DNA of 64,000 nt from assembly GCA_002083775.1 (NCBI GenBank), contig MTEI01000013.1:29186-93185 (forward strand), in the 5' to 3' direction. Positions 46,413-55,121 of the stretch are shown in pieces. The notes beneath the pieces are model-generated. The model had not been told where the DNA came from and did not search any database. It saw nothing but the letters and a program-made list of their open reading frames with translations. A program made the translations under genes and the position numbers. Source of the DNA: Rhodoferax ferrireducens (GTDB lineage Bacteria > Pseudomonadota > Gammaproteobacteria > Burkholderiales > Burkholderiaceae_C). Each line of letters starts with the position of its first letter. Position 1 is the first letter of the stretch.

Positions 46413-47357
46413 TCAATCTAACTCCGGCCAATACAGCCGGTTCGGGTTGTCCACCAGCAATTTCTGCAGCAACTCAGCCGTGGGCGCAATATGCGGGATG
46501 ACATCAACCAGCAGGCCGTCGTCCGGCATGTGGTCTTTCAGGTTCGGGTGCGGCCAGTCGGTGCCCCACAACACGCGGTCCGGGAACTCTTCCACGATGG
46601 ATTTGGCAAACGGGATCACGTCGCGGTAGGCGTTTTGTTCCCCGTTGAGGGCTTTCGGGCCGGTCACACTCAGGCGCTCGGGGCAGCTCACCTTGCTCCA
46701 CACATTCGGATGCTGGCGCATGAACTTTTTGAACAACTCAAACTGCGGGCCATCCACCGGCAGCGACACGTCCGGGCGGCCCATGTGATCGACGACCACG
46801 GTGGTTGGCAAGGCGGTGAAAAAGTCCCAGAGCTCGGGCAAATCGACCGCCTCAAAATAGATCACCACATGCCAGCCGAGTTGGGCAATACGGCCCGCAA
46901 TCTCCATCAGCTCATCCTTGGGCGTGAAATCGACCAGACGTTTGACAAAGTTGAAGCGCACGCCGCGCACGCCCGCGTCGTGCATGGTTTGCAACTCTTG
47001 GTCAGTGACCGAACGCTTGACGGTGGCGACACCACGCGCTTTGCCGTTGCTGGCGATGAGTGCATCGACCAGCGCGCGGTTGTCGGCACCATGGCAGGTG
47101 GCCTGCACGATCACGTTTTTGGCAAAGCCCAGGTGGTCACGCAATGCGAACAACTGGGCTTTGGACGCATCACACGGCGTGTACTTGCGCTCCGGCGCGT
47201 AGGGAAACTCAGCGCCCGGGCCAAACACATGGCAATGGGCATCGACCGCACCTGCGGGCAGCTGAAAGCGCGGCTTGGCCGGGCCGCTGTACCAGTCCAA
47301 CCAGCCAGGGGTTTTGGTGAAATCACCAGAAGTGGGTTTGTTGTTGGGTTGGCTCAT
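46413..47357 (-). CDS. ligI: 2-pyrone-4,6-dicarboxylate hydrolase
   Basis: This 314-residue amidohydrolase-superfamily enzyme hydrolyses 2-pyrone-4,6-dicarboxylate to oxalomesaconate. It closely follows LigI: GAVDAHCHVFGPGAEFPYAP near the N terminus with the HxH pair, LRDHLGFAKNVIVQATCHG, VRGVRFNFVKRLVD, VVDHMGRPDVS and GTDWPHPN with the catalytic aspartate. LigI works without a metal in the family. Start ATG 47357; ATG 47366 is an alternative. Family B repeats flank the gene on both sides. Confidence 0.94.
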   Translation of the reverse strand: MSQPNNKPTSGDFTKTPGWLDWYSGPAKPRFQLPAGAVDAHCHVFGPGAEFPYAPERKYTPCDASKAQLFALRDHLGFAKNVIVQATCHGADNRALVDALIASNGKARGVATVKRSVTDQELQTMHDAGVRGVRFNFVKRLVDFTPKDELMEIAGRIAQLGWHVVIYFEAVDLPELWDFFTALPTTVVVDHMGRPDVSLPVDGPQFELFKKFMRQHPNVWSKVSCPERLSVTGPKALNGEQNAYRDVIPFAKSIVEEFPDRVLWGTDWPHPNLKDHMPDDGLLVDVIPHIAPTAELLQKLLVDNPNRLYWPELD

Positions 47358-47393
47358 GGCTTTCATCTTGTGGTGAAGACGGCGTGGGTGACG

Positions 47394-47486
47394 GTCATCC
47401 CGGGCTTGACCCGGGCTCCATGACTTCTGGCTACATGGATGGCGGGTGCTGAAACCCCGGACTCGATCCGGGGACGCAATGACAGC
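47394..47486. repeat. Dispersed palindromic repeat, family B
   Basis: GTCATCCCGGGCTTGACCCG with CTCCATG, then ACCCCGGACTCGATCCGGGG and ACGCAATGAC. This is a two-hairpin copy in the ligI-dehydrogenase gap, reaching to 20 bases before the dehydrogenase stop. Confidence 0.8.
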
Positions 47487-47505
47487 CAGGACGCGGGCAA
47501 CGGGC

Positions 47506-48426
47506 TCATGGCACACGCCGCAACATGCGGTCAGCTTCCACACGCCAATCCGCACTGCGGGCAAATTCGGGGGTGGCTTTGGGGCCAAACAGACCGGCAT
47601 CAGCCAGATCGGCCACCCAGGCCTGGCGCTCGGCAGTGCCCTGGGCTGACCACGGCGTCAGGCCAGCATCGCGCACTGTCTCGGCCACCTCGCGCACCTC
47701 TTCGCTGCGGCGGCGGCCATGTTCAATGACACGCTGGAAAAAATACGCGGCCTGTTTTTCCCAGTCGATGCCGGGGAAGGTTTCATAAAGCGATGCCACC
47801 ACCGCATCTTCCACTCCGTAGTGGCGCGCAGTGGTGAAACTTTCGATCACCATCGCCTCCAGCCCTTTGATCATCACGCTGCGGCACATTTTGGTGGCAC
47901 TGGCCACACCGAGCTGGTCGCTGGCGACCTTGGCGGCAAAGCCCAGGCTACTGAGCAGCGGCGAGAGTTCAGCGGCAAAACCGCCGCCCAGCAGCAGCGG
48001 CACCTGGATGCGGTACGGCGGCACGCTGGTCATGACCGCGCCTTCGACATATTTCCCCCCTGCCCCGTCGATCAGGCTGGCGGCACGTTGTTTGGCACCG
48101 GGTGAGGCGGAATTGAAGTCCAAAAAAAACACGCCAGCTTGCATGCCCGCTGCCGCAGCTTGCGCCACCAACACGGTCTGGCTGGCCGTGACGGCGCTGA
48201 TCACCAAATCACTTTGCGCGGCGACAGCGGCGTGGTCAGCCAGCAGAGACACGCCATGCTGTGCGGTGTGGGCGATCAAAGCTTCAGCCGTGGCCGGGTC
48301 GTTCAGCTTGATGTCATAGGCACACACGGCCACACCTTGCGCGCGCAGGTCTTCGGCCAGAATGCGCCCGACCTCGCCGTAGCCGATCAGGCCGACTGTC
48401 CAGTGTGTTGCAGGTTTCATGGTCAT
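47506..48426 (-). CDS. NAD(P)-dependent dehydrogenase, 6-phosphogluconate/3-hydroxyisobutyrate type
   Basis: This 306-residue protein has an N-terminal Rossmann motif GLIGYGEVGRILAEDL and a C-terminal helical DUF1932-type domain (GVASATKMCRSVMIKGLEAM with the lysine expected in catalysis). It belongs to the beta-hydroxyacid dehydrogenase superfamily. It lies in the middle of the pmd/lig operon between ligK and ligI, yet no known step of the 4,5-cleavage route needs it. It might act on 4-carboxy-4-hydroxy-2-oxoadipate or a shunt product. GGAGG lies five bases before ATG 48426. Confidence 0.85.
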   Translation of the reverse strand: MTMKPATHWTVGLIGYGEVGRILAEDLRAQGVAVCAYDIKLNDPATAEALIAHTAQHGVSLLADHAAVAAQSDLVISAVTASQTVLVAQAAAAGMQAGVFFLDFNSASPGAKQRAASLIDGAGGKYVEGAVMTSVPPYRIQVPLLLGGGFAAELSPLLSSLGFAAKVASDQLGVASATKMCRSVMIKGLEAMVIESFTTARHYGVEDAVVASLYETFPGIDWEKQAAYFFQRVIEHGRRRSEEVREVAETVRDAGLTPWSAQGTAERQAWVADLADAGLFGPKATPEFARSADWRVEADRMLRRVP

Positions 48427-48427
48427 T

Positions 48428-48478
48428 TTGGCCTCCAGCCCTTATTCCGTATGGGCAGAGTGCTTCAATCGATATAGC
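48428..48478. repeat. Dispersed hairpin repeat, family A
   Basis: GGCCTCCAGCCCTTATTCCG and ATGGGCAGAGTGCTTC, then GATATAG. Its right end overlaps the last codons of ligK (LRYID stop), so it may have supplied that terminus. Confidence 0.6.
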
Positions 48479-49148
48479 GCAGGCCGGCCTTGGCCAGGCC
48501 GTCGCGCATCTTGTAATAGTCCAACCCCAGCACGCCAGAGGCAAAGATGTCGCGTTTGGCACCTTCATTGGCTTCGCGCGCCTCAGCCGCATCGGCCACC
48601 TGTTGTGCCACCGCAGCGGGCACCACCACCACACCGTCAATGTCGGCCACCACCACGTCACCGGGGTTGACCTGGGCACCGGCACACACCACCGGGATGT
48701 TCACCGAACCCAGCGTGGCCTTGATCGTGCCTTTGGCGTGGATAGCTTTGGAGAACACCGGGAAGGCCATCTCGGTGAGGTCTTTCACGTCACGCACGCC
48801 GCCATCAATGATCAGGCCAAGCGCGCCACGCGCCTTGAAAGATGTGGCCAGCAGGTCGCCAAAAAAACCGTCAGCGTTGTCGGTGGTGCAGGCGGCCACC
48901 ACCACATCGCCGGGCTGCAACTGCTCGGCAGCCACGTGCATCATCCAGTTGTCGCCGGGTTGCAGCAGTACGGTGACGGCGGTGCCGCAAATCTTGGCAT
49001 CGTTGTAAATCGGGCGCATGTAGGGCTTCATCAGCCCGACGCGGCCCATGGCCTCGTGGATGGTGGCCACGCCGAAGCGCGAGAGTTTCTCCACCGCCGC
49101 CCGGTCAGCGCGGGTGATGTTGCGTTTGACGATTCCGAGGTTGTTCAT
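48465..49148 (-). CDS. ligK: 4-carboxy-4-hydroxy-2-oxoadipate aldolase
   Basis: This 227-residue class II pyruvate aldolase (LigK/PmdF, RraA-like fold) splits 4-carboxy-4-hydroxy-2-oxoadipate into pyruvate and oxaloacetate. Markers are [27 protein letters not shown] [25 protein letters not shown] and [16 protein letters not shown], with the DxxxxR/D Mg-site elements of the family. It closes the pathway. It lies 13 bases after the hemerythrin-like gene. Confidence 0.94.
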   Translation of the reverse strand: MNNLGIVKRNITRADRAAVEKLSRFGVATIHEAMGRVGLMKPYMRPIYNDAKICGTAVTVLLQPGDNWMMHVAAEQLQPGDVVVAACTTDNADGFFGDLLATSFKARGALGLIIDGGVRDVKDLTEMAFPVFSKAIHAKGTIKATLGSVNIPVVCAGAQVNPGDVVVADIDGVVVVPAAVAQQVADAAEAREANEGAKRDIFASGVLGLDYYKMRDGLAKAGLRYID

Positions 49149-49161
49149 GAACGGCTCCAGT

Positions 49162-49710
49162 TCAGGTGCAAGACGGCGACAGAGACACGTTGCGCACGTG
49201 CAGGGACAGACCCAGGGCCGCCATGTGGTTGGGGTTGCGGCTCAGGATCTGGTCCGCCTTGGGCAAAAAGTCGTCTTCCTCAAAACGGGCGTGGGCGCTG
49301 TATTCGCGGATCAGGTTGTCGATGGCCACCAGGTCCAGCTTGCAGGGCTGGCCTTTGGCCATCTTCTTCAGATCAGGTTCGAGTTGTTTGCACACGGCCT
49401 CCACCGTGCGGTGCTCGCGGGTCAGGCGGTCGATGGCGGCTTTCATCTGCGCCAGCTCCTCGCCCTCGGCCGCGCTGGCCAGCACCGCCTCGAACAACGC
49501 GCGCTCTTCTTCCTGGTGGTGCTCAAAAATCACGTCGCGGAAAAAGCTGCGCGTCTGTTCAGCCACTTCGCGGGCCTGCTCGGCCGCGCGCAGCAGCTCG
49601 GGCAGCGCTTTCATGGCCTCCAGATGGAGCACGATGCCGTCGTGTGAGTGCGAAAAACTGCGGATGGGGGCGTTGCCGGGCTCGGCTGCAGCGGATGGTT
49701 GGTTGCTCAT
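49162..49710 (-). CDS. Hemerythrin-like (HHE) domain protein
   Basis: This 182-residue protein has a four-helix HHE domain with metal-type histidines and acids at [40 protein letters not shown] and [11 protein letters not shown], the arrangement that binds a di-iron centre. It lies between ligJ and ligK with gaps of 20 and 13 bases, so it is surely expressed with the pathway. It could bind oxygen or protect or repair the Fe(II) of LigAB; this is inference. ATG 49710 preferred over an upstream TTG. Confidence 0.85.
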   Translation of the reverse strand: MSNQPSAAAEPGNAPIRSFSHSHDGIVLHLEAMKALPELLRAAEQAREVAEQTRSFFRDVIFEHHQEEERALFEAVLASAAEGEELAQMKAAIDRLTREHRTVEAVCKQLEPDLKKMAKGQPCKLDLVAIDNLIREYSAHARFEEDDFLPKADQILSRNPNHMAALGLSLHVRNVSLSPSCT

Positions 49711-49730
49711 GGTGAAAACCTTGTGAACGG

Positions 49731-50774
49731 TCAAGCGTGGGTCTGGCTGGCGGCGCGCGCCATGAGCGCGGCATCCAGACGCGGGTAAACGCGCCGGGTG
49801 TTGCCTTCATAGATTTGGTAACGATCCGCCTCGCTCAGGCTTGGGCACGCCTCGATGTAGCGCTTGGTGTCGTCATAGTAGTGACCGGTTTCGGGGTCGA
49901 TGCCGCGCACCGCGCCGATCATCTCGCTGGCAAACAGCACGTTTTTCACCGGGATCACGCGGTTGAGCAGGTCAATGCCGGGCTGGTGGTAAACGCAGGT
50001 GTCAAAGTAGATGTTGTTCAGCAGATGCTCGGACAGGACTGGCTTTTTCAGCTCCTGCGCCAAGCCCCGGTAGCGGCCCCAGTGATACGGTGCTGCGCCG
50101 CCGCCGTGCGGGATAACGAATTTAAGCCCGGGGAAGTCCTTGAAAAGGTCACCCTGGATGAGTTGCATCACCGCGGTGGTGTCGGCATTGATGTAATGCG
50201 CGCCGGTGGTGTGAAAACAGGCGTTGCAGCTGGTGCTGACGTGGATCATGGCGGGGATGTCGAACTCCACCATTTTTTCGTAAATGGGGTACCAGGCGCG
50301 GTCGGTCAACGGCGGGCTGGTCCAGTGGCCGCCACTCGGGTCGGGGTTCAGGTTGATGCCCACTGCACCGTATTCCTTGACGCATTTCTCCAGCTCAGGC
50401 ACACAGGTGGCAGGGTCCACACCAGGGCTTTGTGGCAGCATGGCCGCGGGGATGAAACGGTCCGGAAACAACTGGCTGACCCGGTAACACAGCTCGTTGC
50501 ATACCGCCGACCAGGTGCTGGACACCTCAAAGTCGCCAATGTGGTGCGCCATGAAGCTGGCGCGCGGGCTGAAGATGGTCAGGTCCAGACCGCGCTGGTT
50601 CATCAGGCGCAACTGGTTGGACTCAATGGACTCAATCAACTCGTCGTCGCTGATCTTCAGATCTGCCACGCGGGGTTTGAGCGCCGGGTCCTTGATGCTG
50701 GCAATTTGCTGGTTGCGCCAGATTTCCAGCGCTTTGGGGGCCGTGGTGTAGTGGCCGTGGCAGTCGATGATCAT
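49731..50774 (-). CDS. ligJ: 4-oxalomesaconate hydratase
   Basis: This 347-residue amidohydrolase-fold enzyme matches LigJ/PmdE. It hydrates 4-oxalomesaconate to 4-carboxy-4-hydroxy-2-oxoadipate. Marks are MIIDCHGHYTTAPKALE (HxH), MNQRGLDLTIFSPRASFMAHH, GINLNPDPSGGHW, FVIPHGGGAAPYHWGRYRG and DTCVYHQPGI. The full-length protein has the expected size. It is the first enzymatic gene after the TRAP transporter genes. Confidence 0.94.
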   Translation of the reverse strand: MIIDCHGHYTTAPKALEIWRNQQIASIKDPALKPRVADLKISDDELIESIESNQLRLMNQRGLDLTIFSPRASFMAHHIGDFEVSSTWSAVCNELCYRVSQLFPDRFIPAAMLPQSPGVDPATCVPELEKCVKEYGAVGINLNPDPSGGHWTSPPLTDRAWYPIYEKMVEFDIPAMIHVSTSCNACFHTTGAHYINADTTAVMQLIQGDLFKDFPGLKFVIPHGGGAAPYHWGRYRGLAQELKKPVLSEHLLNNIYFDTCVYHQPGIDLLNRVIPVKNVLFASEMIGAVRGIDPETGHYYDDTKRYIEACPSLSEADRYQIYEGNTRRVYPRLDAALMARAASQTHA

Positions 50775-50792
50775 GGTCTGATTCTTTCAAAA

Positions 50793-50826
50793 ATGAGAGC
50801 TACAAGCCCTTTAAATACGCTGGCTA
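50793..50826. repeat. Dispersed hairpin repeat, family A (partial)
   Basis: GAGCTACAAGCCCTTTAAAT followed by CGCTGGCTAACC, in the 49-base gap between dctM and ligJ. Confidence 0.45.
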
Positions 50827-52155
50827 ACCGTGAAAAGTGTTCACAAGATAAAGCGCCATACCGGGGAAGACCAACAGCAGCACGATGCGCACCAGGTCCG
50901 ACAGCAGAAACGGCATCACCCCTTTGAAGGTTTCCACCAGCGGCACGTCTTTGGCCAGCCGGTTGATGATGAACACGTTCATGCCCACCGGCGGGTGCAC
51001 CAGGCCGATCTCCACCACCATCAGCGCCAGAATGCCAAACCAGATGCTCTTGTCGGTGTCGGTCATGCCGTAAAAGTCCAGGCCCATGATCACCGGGTAA
51101 AAGATCGGGATGGTCAGCAGAATCATGGCCAGGCTGTCCATGACACAGCCCAAAAAGATGTAGATCAGCAAAATGGACACCATCACCACCATCGGGCTCA
51201 GGCCGCTGGCTTGCACCCAGTCAGCCAGTTCCACCGGCATTTGCGACAGGGCCAGCGCGGTGTTGAGCATGTCGGCACCCAGCAGCACCAGGAAAATCAT
51301 GGCGGTGGATTGCGCCGTGCCCAGCGCGCTGTCGATCAGGCCCTTGCCACGCATGCCACCGCTCACCACCGCCAAAATGCCGCAGGCTGCCGCACCAATC
51401 GCTGCTGCCTCGGTCGGGTTGGCCCAGCCGCCGTAAATACCCACAATCACCACCACAAAAACCATCAGTACCGGGGCCACCTGTGCCAGCGCCTTCAGGC
51501 GCTTGGCCCAGCTGGCGCGCGGCCCGGCCGGGCCCGACTCTGGCTTGAGCGTGACAATGATCTTGATCACCAACATGTAGCCCAGCATGGCCACGATGCC
51601 CGGAATGACCGCCGCCATGAACAGCTTGCCAATCGACTCCTGCGTCAGGATGGCGTAGATCACCAGCGGCACCGAGGGCGGAATCATGATGCCCAGCGTG
51701 CCGCCCGCGGCCAGCGCTCCGGTAGCCAGGGAGCCTGAATACCCAAAGCGTTTCAGCTCAGGCAGCGCCACCTGCCCCATGGTGGCTGCGGTCGCCAGGG
51801 AGGAACCGCAAATGGCACCAAACCCAGCGCAGGCACCCACCGAAGCCATGGCAACGCCACCTTTCATGTGCCCCATGAAGGCTTCCACAAACCGGAACAG
51901 CGCTGCGCTTAGGCCACCGTGGGTGGCAAACTGGCCCATCAGCAAGAACAGCGGGATCACCACAATGTCATAGTTCGACAACCTGGCGTAGCCCACGTTT
52001 TTGAGGTTGTTGAGCAGCGGGCCAAACTCGCCACCGGTGAGGTACACATAACCCGCTGCACCCATGGTGAACATGGCAATGCCAATGGGCACGCGCACCA
52101 TCAGCAACACCATCAGGCAGGCAAAAATGATGCCGCCAATTGCAATACCGCTCAT
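50824..52155 (-). CDS. TRAP transporter large permease (DctM type)
   Basis: This 443-residue protein has about 12 membrane segments and the DctM signature AGFGAICGSSLATAATMGQVALPELKR-type block (short form: GSSLATAATMG), GTLGIMIPPSVPLVIYA and VHPPVGMNVFIINRLA. It couples sodium flow to import of an organic acid delivered by the periplasmic DctP. ATG at 52155 overlaps dctQ as ATGA. Its place at the head of the pmd/lig operon points to protocatechuate, another aromatic acid or a pathway tricarboxylate as substrate. Confidence 0.92.
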   Translation of the reverse strand: MSGIAIGGIIFACLMVLLMVRVPIGIAMFTMGAAGYVYLTGGEFGPLLNNLKNVGYARLSNYDIVVIPLFLLMGQFATHGGLSAALFRFVEAFMGHMKGGVAMASVGACAGFGAICGSSLATAATMGQVALPELKRFGYSGSLATGALAAGGTLGIMIPPSVPLVIYAILTQESIGKLFMAAVIPGIVAMLGYMLVIKIIVTLKPESGPAGPRASWAKRLKALAQVAPVLMVFVVVIVGIYGGWANPTEAAAIGAAACGILAVVSGGMRGKGLIDSALGTAQSTAMIFLVLLGADMLNTALALSQMPVELADWVQASGLSPMVVMVSILLIYIFLGCVMDSLAMILLTIPIFYPVIMGLDFYGMTDTDKSIWFGILALMVVEIGLVHPPVGMNVFIINRLAKDVPLVETFKGVMPFLLSDLVRIVLLLVFPGMALYLVNTFHG

Positions 52156-52703
52156 GCTGCTGCCCCGCCCTTCGCCAGACTCAGACGCCAATGCACGCCC
52201 ACCATGTAAAAACCTGCCAGCGCCATCAGCAAGAAGCCGGGCAACATCAGCACCTGCGCCACCCACACTGGCCAACCGAGGATCATGCTGGTTTCACCAG
52301 CGTCCTTGATCGACAAAGCGCCCGCACCAGCACGCCAGGTGATCAGTGCGCCCACCAAACCCACCAGAAACGAGCCCAGGGCGTCCAGCCGGTGGTTGGT
52401 GGCCGGGCTGGCGGCGGCGGTGAAAAAGTCCACCTTTACATCGCCACCGTTGAGGTGGCAGTAGGCAAAAAAGCTGGCCGAGGCAAAAGCGGCGGCCATC
52501 TGCAGCACCTCCACGTCGCCAGGCACCGGGGCGGCAAACAGCTTGCGTCCGACGATGCTGATGATGCTCATGACCACAATCGCCACAAATACCAGGCTGC
52601 CAAAAATGGCCGCCGCCTTGGACGCCTTGAACAGCCACCGCCCCACCGGGCCAAAGGCCGCTGACGCCGCGCCTGGCGGGGCTCCTGGAATCGCTTCTTG
52701 CAT
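52152..52703 (-). CDS. TRAP transporter small permease (DctQ type)
   Basis: This 183-residue protein has four membrane segments as in DctQ: IFGSLVFVAIVVMSIISIVGRKLF, a second at FASASFFAYCHLNGG, and two later ones, with the GRKLF and VKVDFFT blocks typical of the family. It pairs with the large permease, whose start overlaps its stop. Confidence 0.9.
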   Translation of the reverse strand: MQEAIPGAPPGAASAAFGPVGRWLFKASKAAAIFGSLVFVAIVVMSIISIVGRKLFAAPVPGDVEVLQMAAAFASASFFAYCHLNGGDVKVDFFTAAASPATNHRLDALGSFLVGLVGALITWRAGAGALSIKDAGETSMILGWPVWVAQVLMLPGFLLMALAGFYMVGVHWRLSLAKGGAAA

Positions 52704-52808
52704 GATTAAGGTTCCTCAAACGGCTACACCTGCAGCCGCATCACACTTCAACGGAAACAACCCAACCGGGCACCGCACTGGCAGCGGCAAGCGCCCGGCG
52801 GGCAAGAG

Positions 52809-53843
52809 TTACTTGACCGCGTGTTTGGCGATCAGCGCCTTGGCGTCTGCCAGCAGCTTCTTGCCGTCAGCGCCCTTGGCAGTCACATCGACCACCCAGG
52901 CGTCGGTGATTTGCTCGCCAATCTTCTTCCAGCCTTGCAGTTCAGCAGCAGGAATGACGTTGTGGGCGTTTTTCTCGGTGAGTTTCTTGCCGGCCTGGTC
53001 AGCCGCCAGGAAGGCCTTGCCAATGGTGCCCGCGAGCGACTGGCCGCTGTTGGCGTCAATCACCTTTTTCAGGTCCGCCGGCAGGCTGTCGTATTTGCCC
53101 TTGTTCATGGCGAACATGAAGGTCGAGGTGTAGATGGCAGGCTCGGCCGGGTCGGTCTCGGAGTGGAACTTGGCCAGCTCCTGGATCTTGACGGCGGGCA
53201 CCACTTCGTACGGCACCAGCGCGCCGTCGATCACCGACTTGGACAGCGCCTCACTCACCTGCGGCACCGGCATGGCGACCGGGGTGGCACCCAGCGCGGC
53301 CAGCAGCTTGTTGGTCTGGCGCGTGGGGGCGCGCACTTTCAGGCCTTTCAGGTCAGCCAGCGTGGTGATGGGCTTTTTGGTCATGTGGAACACACCGTCG
53401 CCGTGCACATGCAGGGCCAGCAGCTTCACGTCCTTGAACTCGGCGGCCACATTCGGGTTTTGCTCGACAAAGTCCCACAGCGCCTTGCTGGTGCCTTCGG
53501 GGCTTTGCATCATGAAGGGCAGCTCAAACACTTCAGACAGCGGGAAGCGACCCGCCATGTAGCCGGGCAGCACCCAGACGATGTCCACCACACCGTCTTT
53601 CACCTGGTCAAACAACTGGGGCGGTGTGCCGCCGAGCTGCATGGAGGGGTAAATCTGGCACTTCATCTTGTCGCCGGAATCGGCCGCAATCTTGTCGCAC
53701 CAGGGTTTGATGAACATGGTCTGCGCGTACGAGCCCGCGGGCAGAAAGTGATGCAGTTTCAGCGTCACGGTCTGCGCGGAGGCACCCAGCGCGGCGGTGG
53801 CCAGCGCGGTCAGGGCCAGCAGGGATTTGAGGCGTTTGGTCAT
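52809..53843 (-). CDS. TRAP transporter periplasmic substrate-binding protein (DctP type)
   Basis: This 344-residue protein has a signal peptide (ATAALGASAQ, cleavage near residue 23) and a DctP fold. KLHHFLPAGSYAQTMFIKPW begins the mature domain, and LKGLKVRAPTRQTNKLL supplies the conserved arginine that binds the ligand carboxylate in TRAP proteins. It delivers an organic acid to the DctQM permease. The gap of 105 bases before dctQ may allow higher expression of the binding protein. The ligand is inferred from operon context to be a protocatechuate-pathway acid. Confidence 0.93.
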   Translation of the reverse strand: MTKRLKSLLALTALATAALGASAQTVTLKLHHFLPAGSYAQTMFIKPWCDKIAADSGDKMKCQIYPSMQLGGTPPQLFDQVKDGVVDIVWVLPGYMAGRFPLSEVFELPFMMQSPEGTSKALWDFVEQNPNVAAEFKDVKLLALHVHGDGVFHMTKKPITTLADLKGLKVRAPTRQTNKLLAALGATPVAMPVPQVSEALSKSVIDGALVPYEVVPAVKIQELAKFHSETDPAEPAIYTSTFMFAMNKGKYDSLPADLKKVIDANSGQSLAGTIGKAFLAADQAGKKLTEKNAHNVIPAAELQGWKKIGEQITDAWVVDVTAKGADGKKLLADAKALIAKHAVK

Positions 53844-53882
53844 GAGTTGTCTCCTGTAATAAAAAAGTTGCCGACGTGAAAA

Positions 53883-55013
53883 CTACTGTGAAATCGCTTG
53901 ATGTGGGCCCTGCCACACGCTGGCAGGCACCATCACCTCACCGCGCATGATGAGACGGGCGGTGCGCAGCAAAGCCGCTTTGGTAACACTTTGGGCATTC
54001 GCCGGGTCCAGCCCCAGGGCCACGCTGAATTCACCCGTGGGATGCTCCACCGACACGGTGGGCTCAAAGCCCGGTGGCATCACCGCCACACCGTCACACA
54101 CCGAGCCCTTGAGCACACACGCCGTGCCCACGGTCACCGCCGCCAGCACACCAATGGCGTCGTGGCACACATGCGGGATGAAACTGCGGGTGCTGAGGCT
54201 GCCACCGGCGCGCGGCGGGGCAATCAGCGTCATCTTGGGGTAGTTTTTGGTGGTCACGTCGCCCAGACCCATCTTGATGGAGATCTGCAGGCGCAGGGCT
54301 TCGACACGACGCTTCAGGTCGTCATCGGCATTGAGCGCAGCCACGCTCTCGTAACCGGTACGACCCACATCGCTGGCTTTGAACAGCACCAACGGCATGC
54401 CGTTGTCGATGCAGGTCACATCCAGCGTGAATGGCGCAAAACCTTCGCCCGTGACCGTGATCGTGTCGCGCACCTGGCCGGTGGGTAACAGGCTGCTGCA
54501 AACCGAGCCCGCAGTATCCAGAAAATTGATGGTGATAGGTGCTGACGTGCCTGGCACGCCGTCAATGCGGGCATCGCCGCTGTAGTTCACCAAGCCACCG
54601 CGGGTCGGCACGGTGATGTCGCACTGCATGCCGGTGTTGAGGGTGAGCACGCGTGCAGTGGTGGTCTCGCCCTGTACCGGCACCAGACCGCGCGCTATGG
54701 CAAAGGGCAACACGGCGGCCAGCATGTTGCCGCAGTTGGGGGTGGTGTCGACCGTGTCTTTCTCGGGCTGCAACTGGGCAAACAAAAAGTCCACCGCCAC
54801 GCCCGGCGTTTTGCTGGGGGAAACGATGCCGACCTTGCTGGTCAGCGGGTGGGCGCCGCCCAAACCGTCAATCTGACGTTTGTCGGGTGAACCCATCACG
54901 GCCAGCAACACCCGGTCACGCGTGGCGGTATCCGCGGGCAGGTCGGACGCCAGAAAAAACGGGCCCCGTGAGGTGCCGCCGCGCATGAAATAACAGGGAA
55001 TGGCTGTTTGCAT
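53883..55013 (-). CDS. galD: 4-oxalomesaconate tautomerase (PrpF family)
   Basis: This 376-residue protein belongs to the PrpF/diaminopimelate-epimerase-fold family that includes GalD and LigU, which convert keto and enol or double-bond isomers of oxalomesaconate before LigJ. Marks are CYFMRGGTSRGPFF, GGAHPLTSKVGIVSPS, PNCGNMLAAVLPFA and GMQCDITVPTRGG. The cysteine in NCGN is the likely catalytic residue. ATG 55013 is chosen over a TTG two codons before. It is the first gene of the operon, divergent from the LysR gene. Confidence 0.9.
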   Translation of the reverse strand: MQTAIPCYFMRGGTSRGPFFLASDLPADTATRDRVLLAVMGSPDKRQIDGLGGAHPLTSKVGIVSPSKTPGVAVDFLFAQLQPEKDTVDTTPNCGNMLAAVLPFAIARGLVPVQGETTTARVLTLNTGMQCDITVPTRGGLVNYSGDARIDGVPGTSAPITINFLDTAGSVCSSLLPTGQVRDTITVTGEGFAPFTLDVTCIDNGMPLVLFKASDVGRTGYESVAALNADDDLKRRVEALRLQISIKMGLGDVTTKNYPKMTLIAPPRAGGSLSTRSFIPHVCHDAIGVLAAVTVGTACVLKGSVCDGVAVMPPGFEPTVSVEHPTGEFSVALGLDPANAQSVTKAALLRTARLIMRGEVMVPASVWQGPHQAISQ

Positions 55014-55121
55014 GGCCAAATTTTTACCGCAATCAGCGTTTGAGATAAGTCAATTCAGCCACTAGCAGATATAACAAAACTGCATAATGGTCTACTGGTT
55101 ATCCCTAACGAGACCCCTACG
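55014..55121. promoter_or_regulatory. Divergent promoter region of the pmd/lig operon and its LysR gene
   Basis: AT-rich gap of 108 bases with an imperfect dyad GATATAAC ... GTTATCC around 55070-55106 and a GCATAAT that could be a -10 box for the LysR gene. LysR-type regulators usually bind such sites to control both directions. Confidence 0.5.
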
